Source: Mesorhizobium sp. INR15 (GTDB taxonomy: Bacteria > Pseudomonadota > Alphaproteobacteria > Rhizobiales > Rhizobiaceae). Taken from it: a stretch of DNA of 64,000 nt. The notes under the pieces were generated by a model, which worked only from the letters and a program-made list of their open reading frames with translations, did not search any database and was not told the DNA's origin. A program made the position numbers and the translations under genes. The stretch lies in assembly GCF_015500075.1 (NCBI RefSeq), contig NZ_CP045499.1, forward strand, positions 62,001-126,000, in the 5' to 3' direction. Of this stretch, positions 50,088-58,104 are shown one piece after another (position 1 is the first letter of the stretch; each line of letters starts with the position of its first letter).

Positions 50088-51404
50088 TTGTCTTCCCTGG
50101 ATATCTCGCCCAAGCCGCTCGGCGGCGACGTCGCGCCAAAAATCCGGCGCCTGAACCGGCTTCCCGTGATCGTGGCAATCGTGCTCGCAATCCTGTTCTT
50201 TGCCGTCATCATCTACGGCCTCTCGACCCGCGGGCTCAATCTCCGGGGCAATGACGGGATCGGATCATCGTCGGGATCTTCGCCGGCGCGCGATTTCGCC
50301 GACCAGCTCAAACGCGGAATTGGCAATGGGGTGATTGACGCGCCAATAGAACCATCAGTGTTCCGGCCGTCCCCCGCTCCGGTGACCGCCACGCCACCGG
50401 CCAATCCGTTCAAGCCGGCACCATCCGGCGCTACACAGGCACAAGCACCCGAACCGGCGCTCGAACCGGAAGCCGTCTGGCGCGCCCGCCTTCAGCGAGA
50501 GCAGGAGGAACAATATCTTCGCGAGCGGCATCGTCAGCGCCTGGCTCGCCTGCAGGCAAACGACGCCGCCTATGATTCCCCGATCGCTACAAGCATAGGC
50601 GACCACGGCACCAAGGAAGCTGGGCAGGGCGCCGCCGCCGGCTCCGACGGCGCGAACTCACCTCGTTCGGCCGCGGATCTGTACGCCGCAGCAATGCGGG
50701 CCGGGCTTGGCGGCCAGACCGGCGTGGACGCGAACGGGCAGGGCGCCAAGACCGATTTCTTCAATCGGGACCTCAAGGACCTCGGTTATCTGCCAAATCA
50801 AGTCGTCCCGCAGATGTCGCCTTATGAATTGAAGCGGGGCGCGGTCATTCCGGCAACACTCATCACCGGCGTGAATTCCGACCTGCCCGGCCGCATCTCG
50901 GCCCAGGTTTCACAGAACGTCTATGACAGCGCCACCGGCCATCGCCTGCTCATTCCGCAAGGCGCGAAATTGTTTGGCCGCTACGATTCGAAAGTCACTT
51001 TCGGCCAGCGCCGGGTTCTCGTCGTCTGGACCGACATCATCTTCCCGGACGGCGCCACCTTGCAGATCGACGGAATGGCCGGAACAGATGCCGAAGGCTA
51101 TGGCGGTTTCAAGGACCGCGTAAACAACCACTATCTGCGCATCTTCGGATCCGCGATATTGGTGGCCGCGATCGGCGCGGGCGTCGATATGGCGATCCCC
51201 GAGGATCGCAATACGCTCGGTTCCGAAAACAGCGCGGAGAACGCGGCACGTCGATCGTTCGCCGAAACCTTCGGGCGCGTGGCGGAGCGCACCATTTCGA
51301 AAAACATCGACGTTCAACCGACATTGGAAATCCGGCCGGGTTACAAGTTCAACATCCTCGTTGATCAGGACATCGTGTTTCCAGGGAGCTATCCGACGAG
51401 ATAG
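50088..51404 (+). CDS. trbI: Conjugal transfer protein TrbI (VirB10-like)
   Basis: A 438-residue protein started by TTG at 50088 with GGGGAGGG upstream. One membrane helix (VIVAIVLAILFFAVIIYGL), a proline-rich periplasmic linker (about 80-150) and the C-terminal VirB10 domain (RGAVIPATLITGVNSDLPGR, RLLIPQGAKLFGRYDSKV, PGYKFNILVDQDIVF). It is the last gene of the operon and the energy-coupling core protein. It completes the set trbBCDEJKLFGHI. Confidence 0.92.
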   Translation: MSSLDISPKPLGGDVAPKIRRLNRLPVIVAIVLAILFFAVIIYGLSTRGLNLRGNDGIGSSSGSSPARDFADQLKRGIGNGVIDAPIEPSVFRPSPAPVTATPPANPFKPAPSGATQAQAPEPALEPEAVWRARLQREQEEQYLRERHRQRLARLQANDAAYDSPIATSIGDHGTKEAGQGAAAGSDGANSPRSAADLYAAAMRAGLGGQTGVDANGQGAKTDFFNRDLKDLGYLPNQVVPQMSPYELKRGAVIPATLITGVNSDLPGRISAQVSQNVYDSATGHRLLIPQGAKLFGRYDSKVTFGQRRVLVVWTDIIFPDGATLQIDGMAGTDAEGYGGFKDRVNNHYLRIFGSAILVAAIGAGVDMAIPEDRNTLGSENSAENAARRSFAETFGRVAERTISKNIDVQPTLEIRPGYKFNILVDQDIVFPGSYPTR

Positions 51405-51585
51405 TTGCTAGTGACGTACCGCTTCTCCCGCCGAACTTTGCGTTCCTGAGCAGTGAATAGCGGTATCAAAAGTGGAGCGAGAACAGCGCAATCGTTGAGA
51501 AAAATCCGAATTCTGATCTCGCCGTTTTCGGTACAATAGAAATCCGTACACAGTTTGCGGACACTCTTGGCTCCGATTTGGCCAC

Positions 51586-51990
51586 TTGCAAACCACCGCG
51601 ACCGACTGTCTGGAAAACGGTCGTATTCCGGACACCACTGCCGGTCTCATTGCGAGCTTCATCATCGGCATCGTTGCCTCGCTCCTTGGCTTAGCCGGCG
51701 GCGAATTTCTGATCCCGACTTTGGTGTCGCTGTTCGGCGCCTCGCGCGGGCAGCCTTTCCTTAGCGGTGAGCCTGCCGACGATGCTGGTGGGCTTTACCC
51801 GCTACAGCCGCGACCAGAGCTTTCGGTCATCCACCGCAATCGCGGTTTCCTGCTGGTCATGGCCGTCGGCTCGATCGTCGGCACGTTCATCGGCGGGCAG
51901 CTGCTGGGTATTGTCCCGAATACGTTTCTACTTCCGGCTCTAGCTGCGATCCTCGTCATTTCAGCGATGAAGATCTGGCGGCATACCTAG
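51586..51990 (+). pseudogene. Sulfite exporter TauE/SafE family protein, truncated and frameshifted
   Basis: Homologous stretches are split between frames. IASFIIGIVASLLGLAGGEF and LVSLFGAS lie in one frame; GSLSLAVSLPTMLVGFTRYS in the next (about 51750-51825); and VIHRNRGFLLVMAVGSIVG again in the first. Two compensating shifts, near 51745 and near 51828, therefore damage the middle, and the N-terminal part of a normal 250-residue TauE/SafE protein is missing. Anion exporters of this family occur with chromate and metal resistance genes. Confidence is in the family; it is probably non-functional. Confidence 0.65.
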
Positions 51991-52037
51991 ACAAGTGTTG
52001 CGTCAATCCGTTCTTTCTGCTCAGAATCTCTGTTGAT

Positions 52038-52085
52038 GGGGATGGAGTTCCCCGAAACCGCCCGCAAGGGCTGATGACTCCTACC
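52038..52085 (+). promoter_or_regulatory. Fluoride riboswitch (crcB motif)
   Basis: The run GGGGATGGAGTTCCCC, then AACCGCC, and GGCTGATGACTCCTAC at 52069-52084 match the conserved core of the fluoride-sensing crcB RNA. It lies about 90 bases before crcB in the right orientation. An inverted repeat CTACCGC/GCGGTAG (52081-52087 with 52097-52103) begins at the end of the aptamer and a terminator follows at 52123, so it probably works by transcription attenuation. Confidence 0.93.
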
Positions 52086-52122
52086 GCAACACCATGGCGG
52101 TAGGCGCGCATCCAAAACGCAG

Positions 52123-52143
52123 CCCGCCGTCCGGCGGGTTTTT
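52123..52143 (+). terminator. Terminator hairpin of the fluoride riboswitch
   Basis: CCCGCCG (52123-52129) pairs with CGGCGGG (52132-52138), followed by TTTTT. It stands between the aptamer and crcB, giving an OFF state without fluoride. Confidence 0.8.
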
Positions 52144-52172
52144 CATGCCCGCCCCAACCGAAAGGAGCGCGC

Positions 52173-52628
52173 ATGTCGTTTACTACCTGTCTGATAGTCA
52201 TGGTTGGGGGCGCCTTTGGCACCCTGGCCCGCTATGGCGTCTCAGTGCTGGCTCTGCCCATGAGCCGTGAGTTGCCGTGGGGAACCATCGTCACGAACAT
52301 CACGGGGTCATTTCTCATCGGGCTGTTCGGGACGCTAACCCTTGCCCAGGGGCGCTTTCCGGCCTCAGAAAACCTCCGCCTCTTCGTGATGATCGGCTTC
52401 TGCGGCGGCTATACGACTTTTTCGTCGTTTAGCCTGCAGACGTTCGACCTGCTGCGCCAGGGCGCCATGACGCGGGCGGCCGTCAACATCTTGGCATCTG
52501 TGGCGCTCTGTGTCTGCGCTGTGGCGCTGGGCCACTTGGTTGCCGCGCATTTCAACGGCGGCGCTGCACAGATCTCACAGATCGACCTCGAGGAGGAGGG
52601 TGAAACAGCGCCAGCACAGAACTCCTGA
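52173..52628 (+). CDS. crcB: Fluoride channel CrcB/FluC
   Basis: A 151-residue four-helix membrane protein. GGAFGTLARYG (N-terminal family motif), WGTIVTNITGSFLIGLF and IGFCGGYTTFSSFSLQT (the TFSSF fluoride track with conserved Phe residues) are intact. AAAGGAG precedes the ATG. It works as a dimer exporting fluoride down its gradient. Controlled by the riboswitch just upstream. The acidic C-terminal tail (about 25 residues) is longer than in most members. Confidence 0.93.
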   Translation: MSFTTCLIVMVGGAFGTLARYGVSVLALPMSRELPWGTIVTNITGSFLIGLFGTLTLAQGRFPASENLRLFVMIGFCGGYTTFSSFSLQTFDLLRQGAMTRAAVNILASVALCVCAVALGHLVAAHFNGGAAQISQIDLEEEGETAPAQNS

Positions 52629-52762
52629 TGAAAGACAACACCGGCAGCGTGCAATGAACATGCGGCAAGTGTCTGAGGTCGGCCCCGCACGGCGCCGGCG
52701 GCCGGCACGGAACCGAGTGCAGGCGAGTTGTCGGTGGCGAGCGACGCCGGGGACTGTCGAGC

Positions 52763-52927
52763 ATGCCGATAAATCTGCAAATCTGGGGGGTAGCCGGTCT
52801 TGCCACCCTGGGCGTTATCGCCCGGCCGTTCGGGTTGCCGGAATTCATCTGGGCGGTCCTCGGCGCCCTGGTCATGCCGCCGGCATTGATCCTCGCTCTT
52901 GGGACGCTTTTCCTGGAACCGCGCTGA
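52763..52927 (+). pseudogene. ArsB/arsenite permease-like remnant, 54 residues
   Basis: MPINLQIWGVAGLATLGVIA continues RPFGLPEFIWAVLGAL, which looks like the first helix of an ArsB/ADA-type anion permease, but then jumps to VMPPALILALGTLFLEPR, resembling the last helix of such a protein. An in-frame internal deletion of a roughly 400-residue gene would give this. Not expected to work as a transporter. Confidence 0.45.
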
Positions 52928-52952
52928 TTGTCTCTGTGAAGCCCCGTCCGGA

Positions 52953-53519
52953 TCAACTCGCCGCCGGCGGCACGGTGACGGCATTTTCCTCCTGGGCGGC
53001 AAACACGTTCTGGGCGTAGGCGTCCAGAATTCCTTCGCACCTGGCCAGCCACTCCCGCGCGTCCTTTGCCAGCGGGGCGGTGTAAAAATCGTTTTTCTCG
53101 ATTTTGGCGAACCAGGTCTTGAACTTGGCGTATTCCTGCTCGTTTTCCTCCAGCTCGGCATAGGTGAAATGCTTCACGCGCGTCTCCTCGGCGATCTCGC
53201 GCTCATAGGCATCGCATTTGCTGATCAGCTCCTTGTACTCCTCGTCACGATCGGCGTTGAAGCGCCGTACGATTTTGTCTTCCTCGCGAGCATCCAAACC
53301 GGCCGTGGTCATCAGCACGGCCTCGCCGTCCATCTCGGCGATCTCGTTTTCCAGCACCTTCAGGCGCCGCAGATGGTCATCGGATTTCGGCAGCAGGCAC
53401 ACGCCGCCCTGCATGTAGACCGCGCCCATGCCTTTGAGCTTGCGCCACACCGCGATGCGCTTGCGCGCCGGCTCCGGCGGCACTTTATAAGTCAGCAACA
53501 GCCATTCGAGTGTTTTCAC
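52953..53519 (-). CDS. ChrB N-terminal domain protein (chromate resistance)
   Basis: A 188-residue protein made only of the ChrB N-terminal domain: MKTLEWLLLTYKVPPEPARK, RIAVWRKLKGMGAVYMQGGV, then a long charged helix (REEDKIVRRFNADRDEEYKEL). Full ChrB proteins have a second domain and act as chromate-responsive regulators; the short form accompanies resistance clusters. The gene is divergent from the next small gene, with a 14-bp palindrome between them. The chromate pump chrA is 6 kb away (59544). Confidence 0.75.
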   Translation of the reverse strand: MKTLEWLLLTYKVPPEPARKRIAVWRKLKGMGAVYMQGGVCLLPKSDDHLRRLKVLENEIAEMDGEAVLMTTAGLDAREEDKIVRRFNADRDEEYKELISKCDAYEREIAEETRVKHFTYAELEENEQEYAKFKTWFAKIEKNDFYTAPLAKDAREWLARCEGILDAYAQNVFAAQEENAVTVPPAAS

Positions 53520-53533
53520 GGCTCACCTTGTCT

Positions 53534-53547
53534 GTTACGGTCGTAAC
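53534..53547. promoter_or_regulatory. 14-bp palindrome between the divergent chrB-like and small membrane protein genes
   Basis: GTTACGGTCGTAAC (GTTACG/CGTAAC, 2-base spacer) ends directly at the ATG of the rightward gene and 15 bases from the leftward start. Position suggests an operator for both genes, possibly read by the ChrB-type protein, which is inference. Confidence 0.5.
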
Positions 53548-53802
53548 ATGACTATCGAACACAACGCAGCAAAGGTCTCGTCCCTACCATACGCGTCGGC
53601 CATACCAATGGCAGGCCCGGTGGTGGATGGCCAGTCCGATGCGGTTAGAACAACGCCACGGCGTATCGCGGTCGGCTTGCTGGCGATCGCGAGCGTCACC
53701 TGGCTGGTTGTCCGCGAGGGTGATCTCGCGGCCTATCCCGGCGGCAATCTGGTTTTGGCGTGCGGTATTTTCATCGTGCTGTCGCGCGTCCTCCCCCATT
53801 GA
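53548..53802 (+). CDS. Small membrane protein, 84 residues
   Basis: Begins MTIEHNAAKVSSLPYASAIP, with two hydrophobic segments (RIAVGLLAIASVTWLVV; LVLACGIFIVLSRVL). It opens the rightward run of phosphatase and membrane protein genes; the next start is 13 bases after its stop. The ribosome site is poor since the palindrome occupies the leader, so translation may be leaderless. Function unknown. Confidence 0.55.
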   Translation: MTIEHNAAKVSSLPYASAIPMAGPVVDGQSDAVRTTPRRIAVGLLAIASVTWLVVREGDLAAYPGGNLVLACGIFIVLSRVLPH

Positions 53803-53815
53803 GAGTGTCATCAGC

Positions 53816-54436
53816 ATGATCCGCGCGTTTCACAAACCTTGGCGATTCTGGCGCCGCACCGCAAAGACCCTGGTTGGCGGCGTCGGTCTGGTTGCCGCCG
53901 GGTTAGCCCTTTGGGCAGCCTTTGTTCAGCTCACTCACAATGTTCATGTGGTTGAGCCTGGGGCGCTCTACCGCTCTGCCCAGCTGTCGCCCACGATGCT
54001 GGATGAAATGATTCAGGCGCACCACATCCGCACCGTCATCAATCTGCGCGGCGCCGCCCCAGGCGAAGCCTGGTACGATCAGGAAGCGGCAGCCGTCCAC
54101 GACGCCGGCGTGACCCTGGTGAGTTTGCCAATGTCGGCGAATCGCGAGCCTGACGGTGCACTGCTGGCCGATTTGATTCAGACGCTGCGCACGGCGCCGC
54201 GCCCGATCCTGGTTCATTGCAAGTCCGGCTCGGACCGGACCGGTCTGGCGGCTGCGCTGTTCGAACTGCTGAATGAAGGCAAGACGGCGGCGGAAGCCGA
54301 TAACCAACTCTCATTCCGCTATGGGCATTTTCCATGGCTGACCAGCCGTACCGGCGCCATGGACCGCACGTTTCAGCGCGTCGTAGAATCCCGTCAAACT
54401 GTCCTCAAAGTGCCCGCCGATGCCTCCCTACAATAA
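53816..54436 (+). CDS. Membrane-anchored tyrosine/dual-specificity phosphatase
   Basis: A 206-residue protein with an N-terminal membrane anchor (TLVGGVGLVAAGLALWAAF), then a phosphatase domain (VVEPGALYRSAQLSPTMLDE, IRTVINLRGA) with the signature PILVHCKSGSDRTGLAAALF (HC-x5-R). The catalytic Cys and Arg and a general-acid candidate Asp region are present. The domain faces the periplasm if the anchor is an uncleaved signal. Similar genes stand next to PAP2 and transporter genes in metal-resistance clusters. Confidence 0.78.
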   Translation: MIRAFHKPWRFWRRTAKTLVGGVGLVAAGLALWAAFVQLTHNVHVVEPGALYRSAQLSPTMLDEMIQAHHIRTVINLRGAAPGEAWYDQEAAAVHDAGVTLVSLPMSANREPDGALLADLIQTLRTAPRPILVHCKSGSDRTGLAAALFELLNEGKTAAEADNQLSFRYGHFPWLTSRTGAMDRTFQRVVESRQTVLKVPADASLQ

Positions 54437-54461
54437 CCTTCGAGAACGCGGCCGATCTATT

Positions 54462-55187
54462 ATGACAAGCCTGCGGGAATCCGGACTCCTGCCGATTGTC
54501 GCCGTCTTCCTGGCTGGGAGCCTGATCCTTGGATTTGGCTTCTTGGCCGAAGAGGTCCTGGAGGGCGACACGACTGGCTTCGACATGGCGGTGGTCATGG
54601 CATTGCGTAGCGGCGGTAACCCCGCCGATCCCATTGGGCCGGCATGGGTGGAAGAGATGGGCCGCGATGTCACCGCGCTCGGCAGTTTCGCCTTTCTTGG
54701 CTTCGTATTCGTAGCCACGGTCGGGTACCTTTTGCTGATGCGCCAGCGCGCGTTAGCTCTGCTTATGAGTGTCGCCGTACTCGGTGGCGTCATCATTAGC
54801 ACCGCACTCAAGATGGGCTTCGACCGGCCACGCCCCGACATTCCCCACGCCGCGCGCGTCTTCACAGCCAGTTTCCCAAGCGGGCATGCGACGCTGTCAA
54901 CCATTACCTTCCTGACGCTTGGGGCGCTGCTAACCCGCGTCAATACGCAACCGCGCATCAAAACCTATTTTGTCGCACTGACGGTGTTTCTAACTGTCAT
55001 GGTTGGTCTCAGCCGCATCTATCTCGGGGTGCACTATCCGACCGATGTGCTGGCCGGCTGGTGTGTCGGCGCGGCGTGGGCGATTCTGTGCTGGGTTGGC
55101 GCGCTGTGGCTTCAAGGGCTTGGCAATATTGAGCAGCCTCATGTACCGCCGCCTTCATCAGCAGACCACAAACCACGAAAGGTATAG
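54462..55187 (+). CDS. PAP2 family membrane phosphatase
   Basis: A 241-residue membrane protein with all three PAP2 motifs: KMGFDRPRPD (K-x6-RP), FPSGHATLST (PSGH) and SRIYLGVHYPTDVLAGW (SR-x5-H-x3-D). About six membrane helices. It removes phosphate from lipid or undecaprenyl pyrophosphates. ATG at 54462 is the inner start; the ATG at 54420 overlaps the preceding phosphatase gene. Confidence 0.85.
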   Translation: MTSLRESGLLPIVAVFLAGSLILGFGFLAEEVLEGDTTGFDMAVVMALRSGGNPADPIGPAWVEEMGRDVTALGSFAFLGFVFVATVGYLLLMRQRALALLMSVAVLGGVIISTALKMGFDRPRPDIPHAARVFTASFPSGHATLSTITFLTLGALLTRVNTQPRIKTYFVALTVFLTVMVGLSRIYLGVHYPTDVLAGWCVGAAWAILCWVGALWLQGLGNIEQPHVPPPSSADHKPRKV

Positions 55188-55189
55188 CA

Positions 55190-55939
55190 ATGATTTCATG
55201 GGCAACGGCGGCGCCGGCCGTCACAGCGGCTTTCCTAGCTTCGCTGGTCGAAGTGGTCGAGGCGTTCACCATCGTGCTGGCGGTGGGCACCGTGCGTGGC
55301 TGGCGCCCGGCGTTGACGGGAACCGGGGCAGGGCTGGCCCTGCTGGTGCTACTGGTACTCGCGCTCGGCCCACTGCTCAACCAGGTGCCGCTGCACGCGT
55401 TGCAGCTGGTCATCGGCGTGCTGCTGCTTCTGTTCGGCCTGCGCTGGCTGCGCAAGGCGATCCTGCGCTCGGCCGGCGTGCTGGCGCTGCATGATGAAGC
55501 CAAGGCCTTCGCGGCCGAGGAAAAGAGTTTGCAGGAGGCCGCGCACCGTCAAGACGCACACCTCGACTGGATCGCGGGCATCACCGCGTTCAAAGCCGTG
55601 GTGCTGGAAGGGCTCGAAGTGGTGTTCATCGTCATTGCGGTCGGTGCGGGCAGGGGGCTGCTAGTGCCGGCGGCGTTCGGCGCGATCGCCGCCTGCGTGC
55701 TGGTGCTGCTGATCGGGGTGCTGGTGCACAAGCCTCTGGCGCGGGTCCCTGAAAACACCCTCAAGTTCGGTGTAGGCATCATGCTGTCGGCGTTCGGGGT
55801 ATTCTGGACCGGCGAGGGGCTGGGGGTGGACTGGCCCGGCCGCGATCTGGCGATACTGGCCTTCGTGGCGATCTTCCTTGTGGTTGGCCTGGTGACGGTG
55901 AAACTGGCGAGGCGCCCAGCTATGGAGACAAGAGCATGA
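55190..55939 (+). CDS. Predicted multi-pass membrane protein with two acidic EGLE-like motifs (COG4280-like)
   Basis: A 249-residue protein with about seven helices. Two repeats carry acidic motifs in helices: SLVEVVEAFTIVLAVGTVRG and VVLEGLEVVFIVIAVGAGRG, reminiscent of the REGLE motifs of FTR1-type iron permeases and of GDT1/TMEM165 cation transporters. The internal repeat suggests a duplicated transport domain. AAGGTATAGCA lies before the start; 2 bases from the PAP2 stop. A cation or metal export role is likely but not shown. Confidence 0.65.
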   Translation: MISWATAAPAVTAAFLASLVEVVEAFTIVLAVGTVRGWRPALTGTGAGLALLVLLVLALGPLLNQVPLHALQLVIGVLLLLFGLRWLRKAILRSAGVLALHDEAKAFAAEEKSLQEAAHRQDAHLDWIAGITAFKAVVLEGLEVVFIVIAVGAGRGLLVPAAFGAIAACVLVLLIGVLVHKPLARVPENTLKFGVGIMLSAFGVFWTGEGLGVDWPGRDLAILAFVAIFLVVGLVTVKLARRPAMETRA

Positions 55940-56148
55940 ATGTGGTGACGCTGATCCTGCGCGAGTTGGTGGGCATGTTTATCGATGACGAGTCCTTGGC
56001 CATTGCTGTTCTGGGAGTGGTGGCGGTAGCTGCCACGCTGTCAAGCTGGCTGGCAGTTCCGGGGCCGATCGTCGGCGCTGTGCTCCTTGTCGGCTGCGTG
56101 GTCGTGGTGATGGCCAGCGCTCTCAAAGCCAGCCGAAAGAGCCGCTAG
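55936..56148 (+). CDS. Small membrane protein, 70 residues
   Basis: Overlaps the preceding gene by four bases (ATGA). Two hydrophobic stretches (LAIAVLGVVAVAATLSSWLA; PIVGAVLLVGCVVVVMASAL) and a basic C-terminus. Coupling suggests a partner subunit of the upstream membrane protein. It ends exactly where the leftward recombinase remnant begins. Confidence 0.55.
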   Translation: MNVVTLILRELVGMFIDDESLAIAVLGVVAVAATLSSWLAVPGPIVGAVLLVGCVVVVMASALKASRKSR

Positions 56149-57099
56149 AGCAGGATCCGCTCCACCTCGTCGAGGTTCACGTCGTCATTCCGGCGGTCAT
56201 AGAGTTGGGTGGTCCGCGTCGAGGAGTGATTGGCCATCTGTGCGGCACGCTCCAGCGTGCCGCCATTCTTCAGGTAGGCGGTGATGCCGGTGGCCCGGAA
56301 GGTGTGATTGCCAATTTTGGCAAGAATGCCGGCCGCCGCCGCGCGACGCACCACCATGTGGTAGGCGTTGTTGCGGGGCAGGGCGGTCCGGGTCAGACGG
56401 CCGGTGCCTCGACCAATGGTCGGGAACAGCGGCGCTGTTAGGTCCGCGCTCACGCCGGAGCGCTCGAGGTAAGCGTGCAACGCGGCTTCGAGGTTGTGGT
56501 GGCAGGGCATTTCATGCCGCTTGCCACCTTTTTCGTGTTGCCTCACCCATAGGCGCTTGTTCTGGTAGAACACGTCGCCGACCTTCATGCCGACGGCCGC
56601 GCCGACACGGGCGAAGCTTTGACCATCAAGCTTATCAGCGCCCGATCGCGCAGCCCTATGGGTGTGTCATCCTCAATGCTGTCGATCAGCTGGCGGGCTT
56701 CAGCCGGCTCGAGCACCGGCGTTTTGCCTCGCTTGGCGCTAAATTTCGGGCCGCGCACCGCTGCCGCAGGGTTGAGTCGCACGATTTGCTGGATGACCAG
56801 CCAGTCGAACAGCGCTCGGATGGCCGCCAGGTGCTGTTTGACGGTTGGCGCCGAGTGACCATCGCCCAGCTCTTGCACGTAAACGCCGACGTGAAGCGGC
56901 TGCACGTCATCAAGAGTGGTTAGGCCGGCAGCTTTGCACCAGGCAATGACGTTGCCGATCGTCGTCCATAGGATTTCCGGGTGTTCACGTTGCTGTGGTG
57001 GTTCAGGAAGAATTCCAGCACGCGGGTCTGCGCCAGCGGACCGCTGTCGCGGATCAGGTCCGGGAGGTCGTTCGCTTTGAATGTCACCAGCTGCGTCAT
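56145..57099 (-). pseudogene. Tyrosine recombinase/integrase with two frameshifts
   Basis: Read from ATG at 57099, MTQLVTFKANDLPDLIRDSG runs to NVNTRKSYGR, then the frame shifts near 56973 into TIGNVIAWCKAAGLTTLDDV and the core-binding domain (HLAAIRALFDWLVIQQIVRL), and shifts again near 56612 into FARVGAAVGMKVGDVFYQNK and the catalytic domain with HTFRATGI (H-x-x-R), MANHSSTRTTQLYDRR (H and Tyr). Each break is a one-base loss. The catalytic residues survive, but two shifts make an active protein unlikely unless programmed slippage or sequencing error is involved. About 310 residues when repaired. Confidence 0.8.
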
Positions 57100-57120
57100 G
57101 GTGCGAGCATACGGCCATTC

Positions 57121-57150
57121 TATATAACATAAAGGACATTATGTTATATA
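57121..57150. repeat. Perfect 12-bp inverted repeat with 6-bp spacer, probable recombination core site
   Basis: TATATAACATAA (57121-57132) and TTATGTTATATA (57139-57150) around AGGACA. It lies 22 bases in front of the tyrosine recombinase remnant. Arms of 11-13 bases around a 6-8 base spacer are the form of tyrosine recombinase crossover sites. It is AT-rich against a GC-rich background. It may mark the edge of the resistance block or be an operator of the recombinase gene. Confidence 0.6.
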
Positions 57151-57262
57151 AGATTGGCCTCTCGACGAGTGGCTTGTCGATTTCAGCAATCCTCTGCCAA
57201 ATGAGCAGAGAACGATTGCCACACCAGTCGCGATGGTGGCGATGGCATCTTGTGGACTGGCG

Positions 57263-57514
57263 TCACAACTCAGTGACGCAGCAATCGTAGATGGCCGCCA
57301 GCTCGTCTGCCTTGGCACTTGCAAGCATGAACGCATCAAGCGGGAAGGCGTGGTCTTCAGCCTCGTCTATTTCGTCGCCGGTTGTCGCCATGACCCAAAC
57401 CGACCAGAAATGCTCGGTCAGGGGTTCTTCGGTCGCGTCGATAAGGCCCTGTGAGCCGTCTGGATAATGGCCCGTGCGGGCGATAAAGACTTCGTAGCTG
57501 ATGTTCGTGGTCAT
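57263..57514 (-). CDS. Small acidic hypothetical protein, 83 residues
   Basis: MTTNISYEVFIARTGHYPDG continues with LIDATEEPLTEHFWSVWVMATTGDEIDEAEDH and LASAKADELAAIYDCCVTEL. Folded, acidic and without membrane segments. AGGAATCC lies before the start and it overlaps the upstream frame by four bases. No family recognised. Confidence 0.5.
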   Translation of the reverse strand: MTTNISYEVFIARTGHYPDGSQGLIDATEEPLTEHFWSVWVMATTGDEIDEAEDHAFPLDAFMLASAKADELAAIYDCCVTEL

Positions 57515-57840
57515 GCGGATTCCTCCCGATGTTGCCCTGGCGCGACCATCGCGCCCGGTTCGGCCACAGATGGGAGCCGCAAACCGCCGCCGGAACGGGC
57601 GGGCCAGGGGTCAACGGCAACCCGGGAGTGCAGCGAATTGAGCGGCAGCCGATTGACCACGGCAGGTTTTGGCTCATGCCGGCTGAAAACCGGGGTGAGG
57701 GACTTCCAACGGAGGAACATGACCGCCAGCTCGGCACATCGCTCTTGGCTTCGCGGATAGGGGCCAAGCCACCTCAGCCTTTCTAGGGCTTCGCAAGCGA
57801 CCGGCGGCCGCCATGTGGCAATGATATTCTGGCCAAACAA
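57511..57840 (-). CDS. Hypothetical protein, 109 residues, weak support
   Basis: MFGQNIIATWRPPVACEALE... is basic and proline-rich in its C-terminal half. The only support is the ATGA overlap with the following small gene and continuous frame. It may instead be untranslated leader. Confidence 0.3.
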   Translation of the reverse strand: MFGQNIIATWRPPVACEALERLRWLGPYPRSQERCAELAVMFLRWKSLTPVFSRHEPKPAVVNRLPLNSLHSRVAVDPWPARSGGGLRLPSVAEPGAMVAPGQHREESA

Positions 57841-58104
57841 CGGTAGTGGCGATGATTACTGGTTGTTTTTTGTGGCCATCAATTCATTGCAACTCGCTGA
57901 TTTCGTGCCGCTGCTTGGCAGCGAAATACCGAAACGACACGGCATGACGCAGGTTGTTGAGGCGATCTTAACCCCGGATGAGCTATGGAACCATCGCAAA
58001 CCTACACGCATTCAGCGAGACAGGCGCGCCTTTGATCTCTCGTCGGCTCGGCAAATCTTGTCGCGCTGGAAGCACCAAGGTCGCCTTTCTTCTGGAGAGG
58101 GTAA

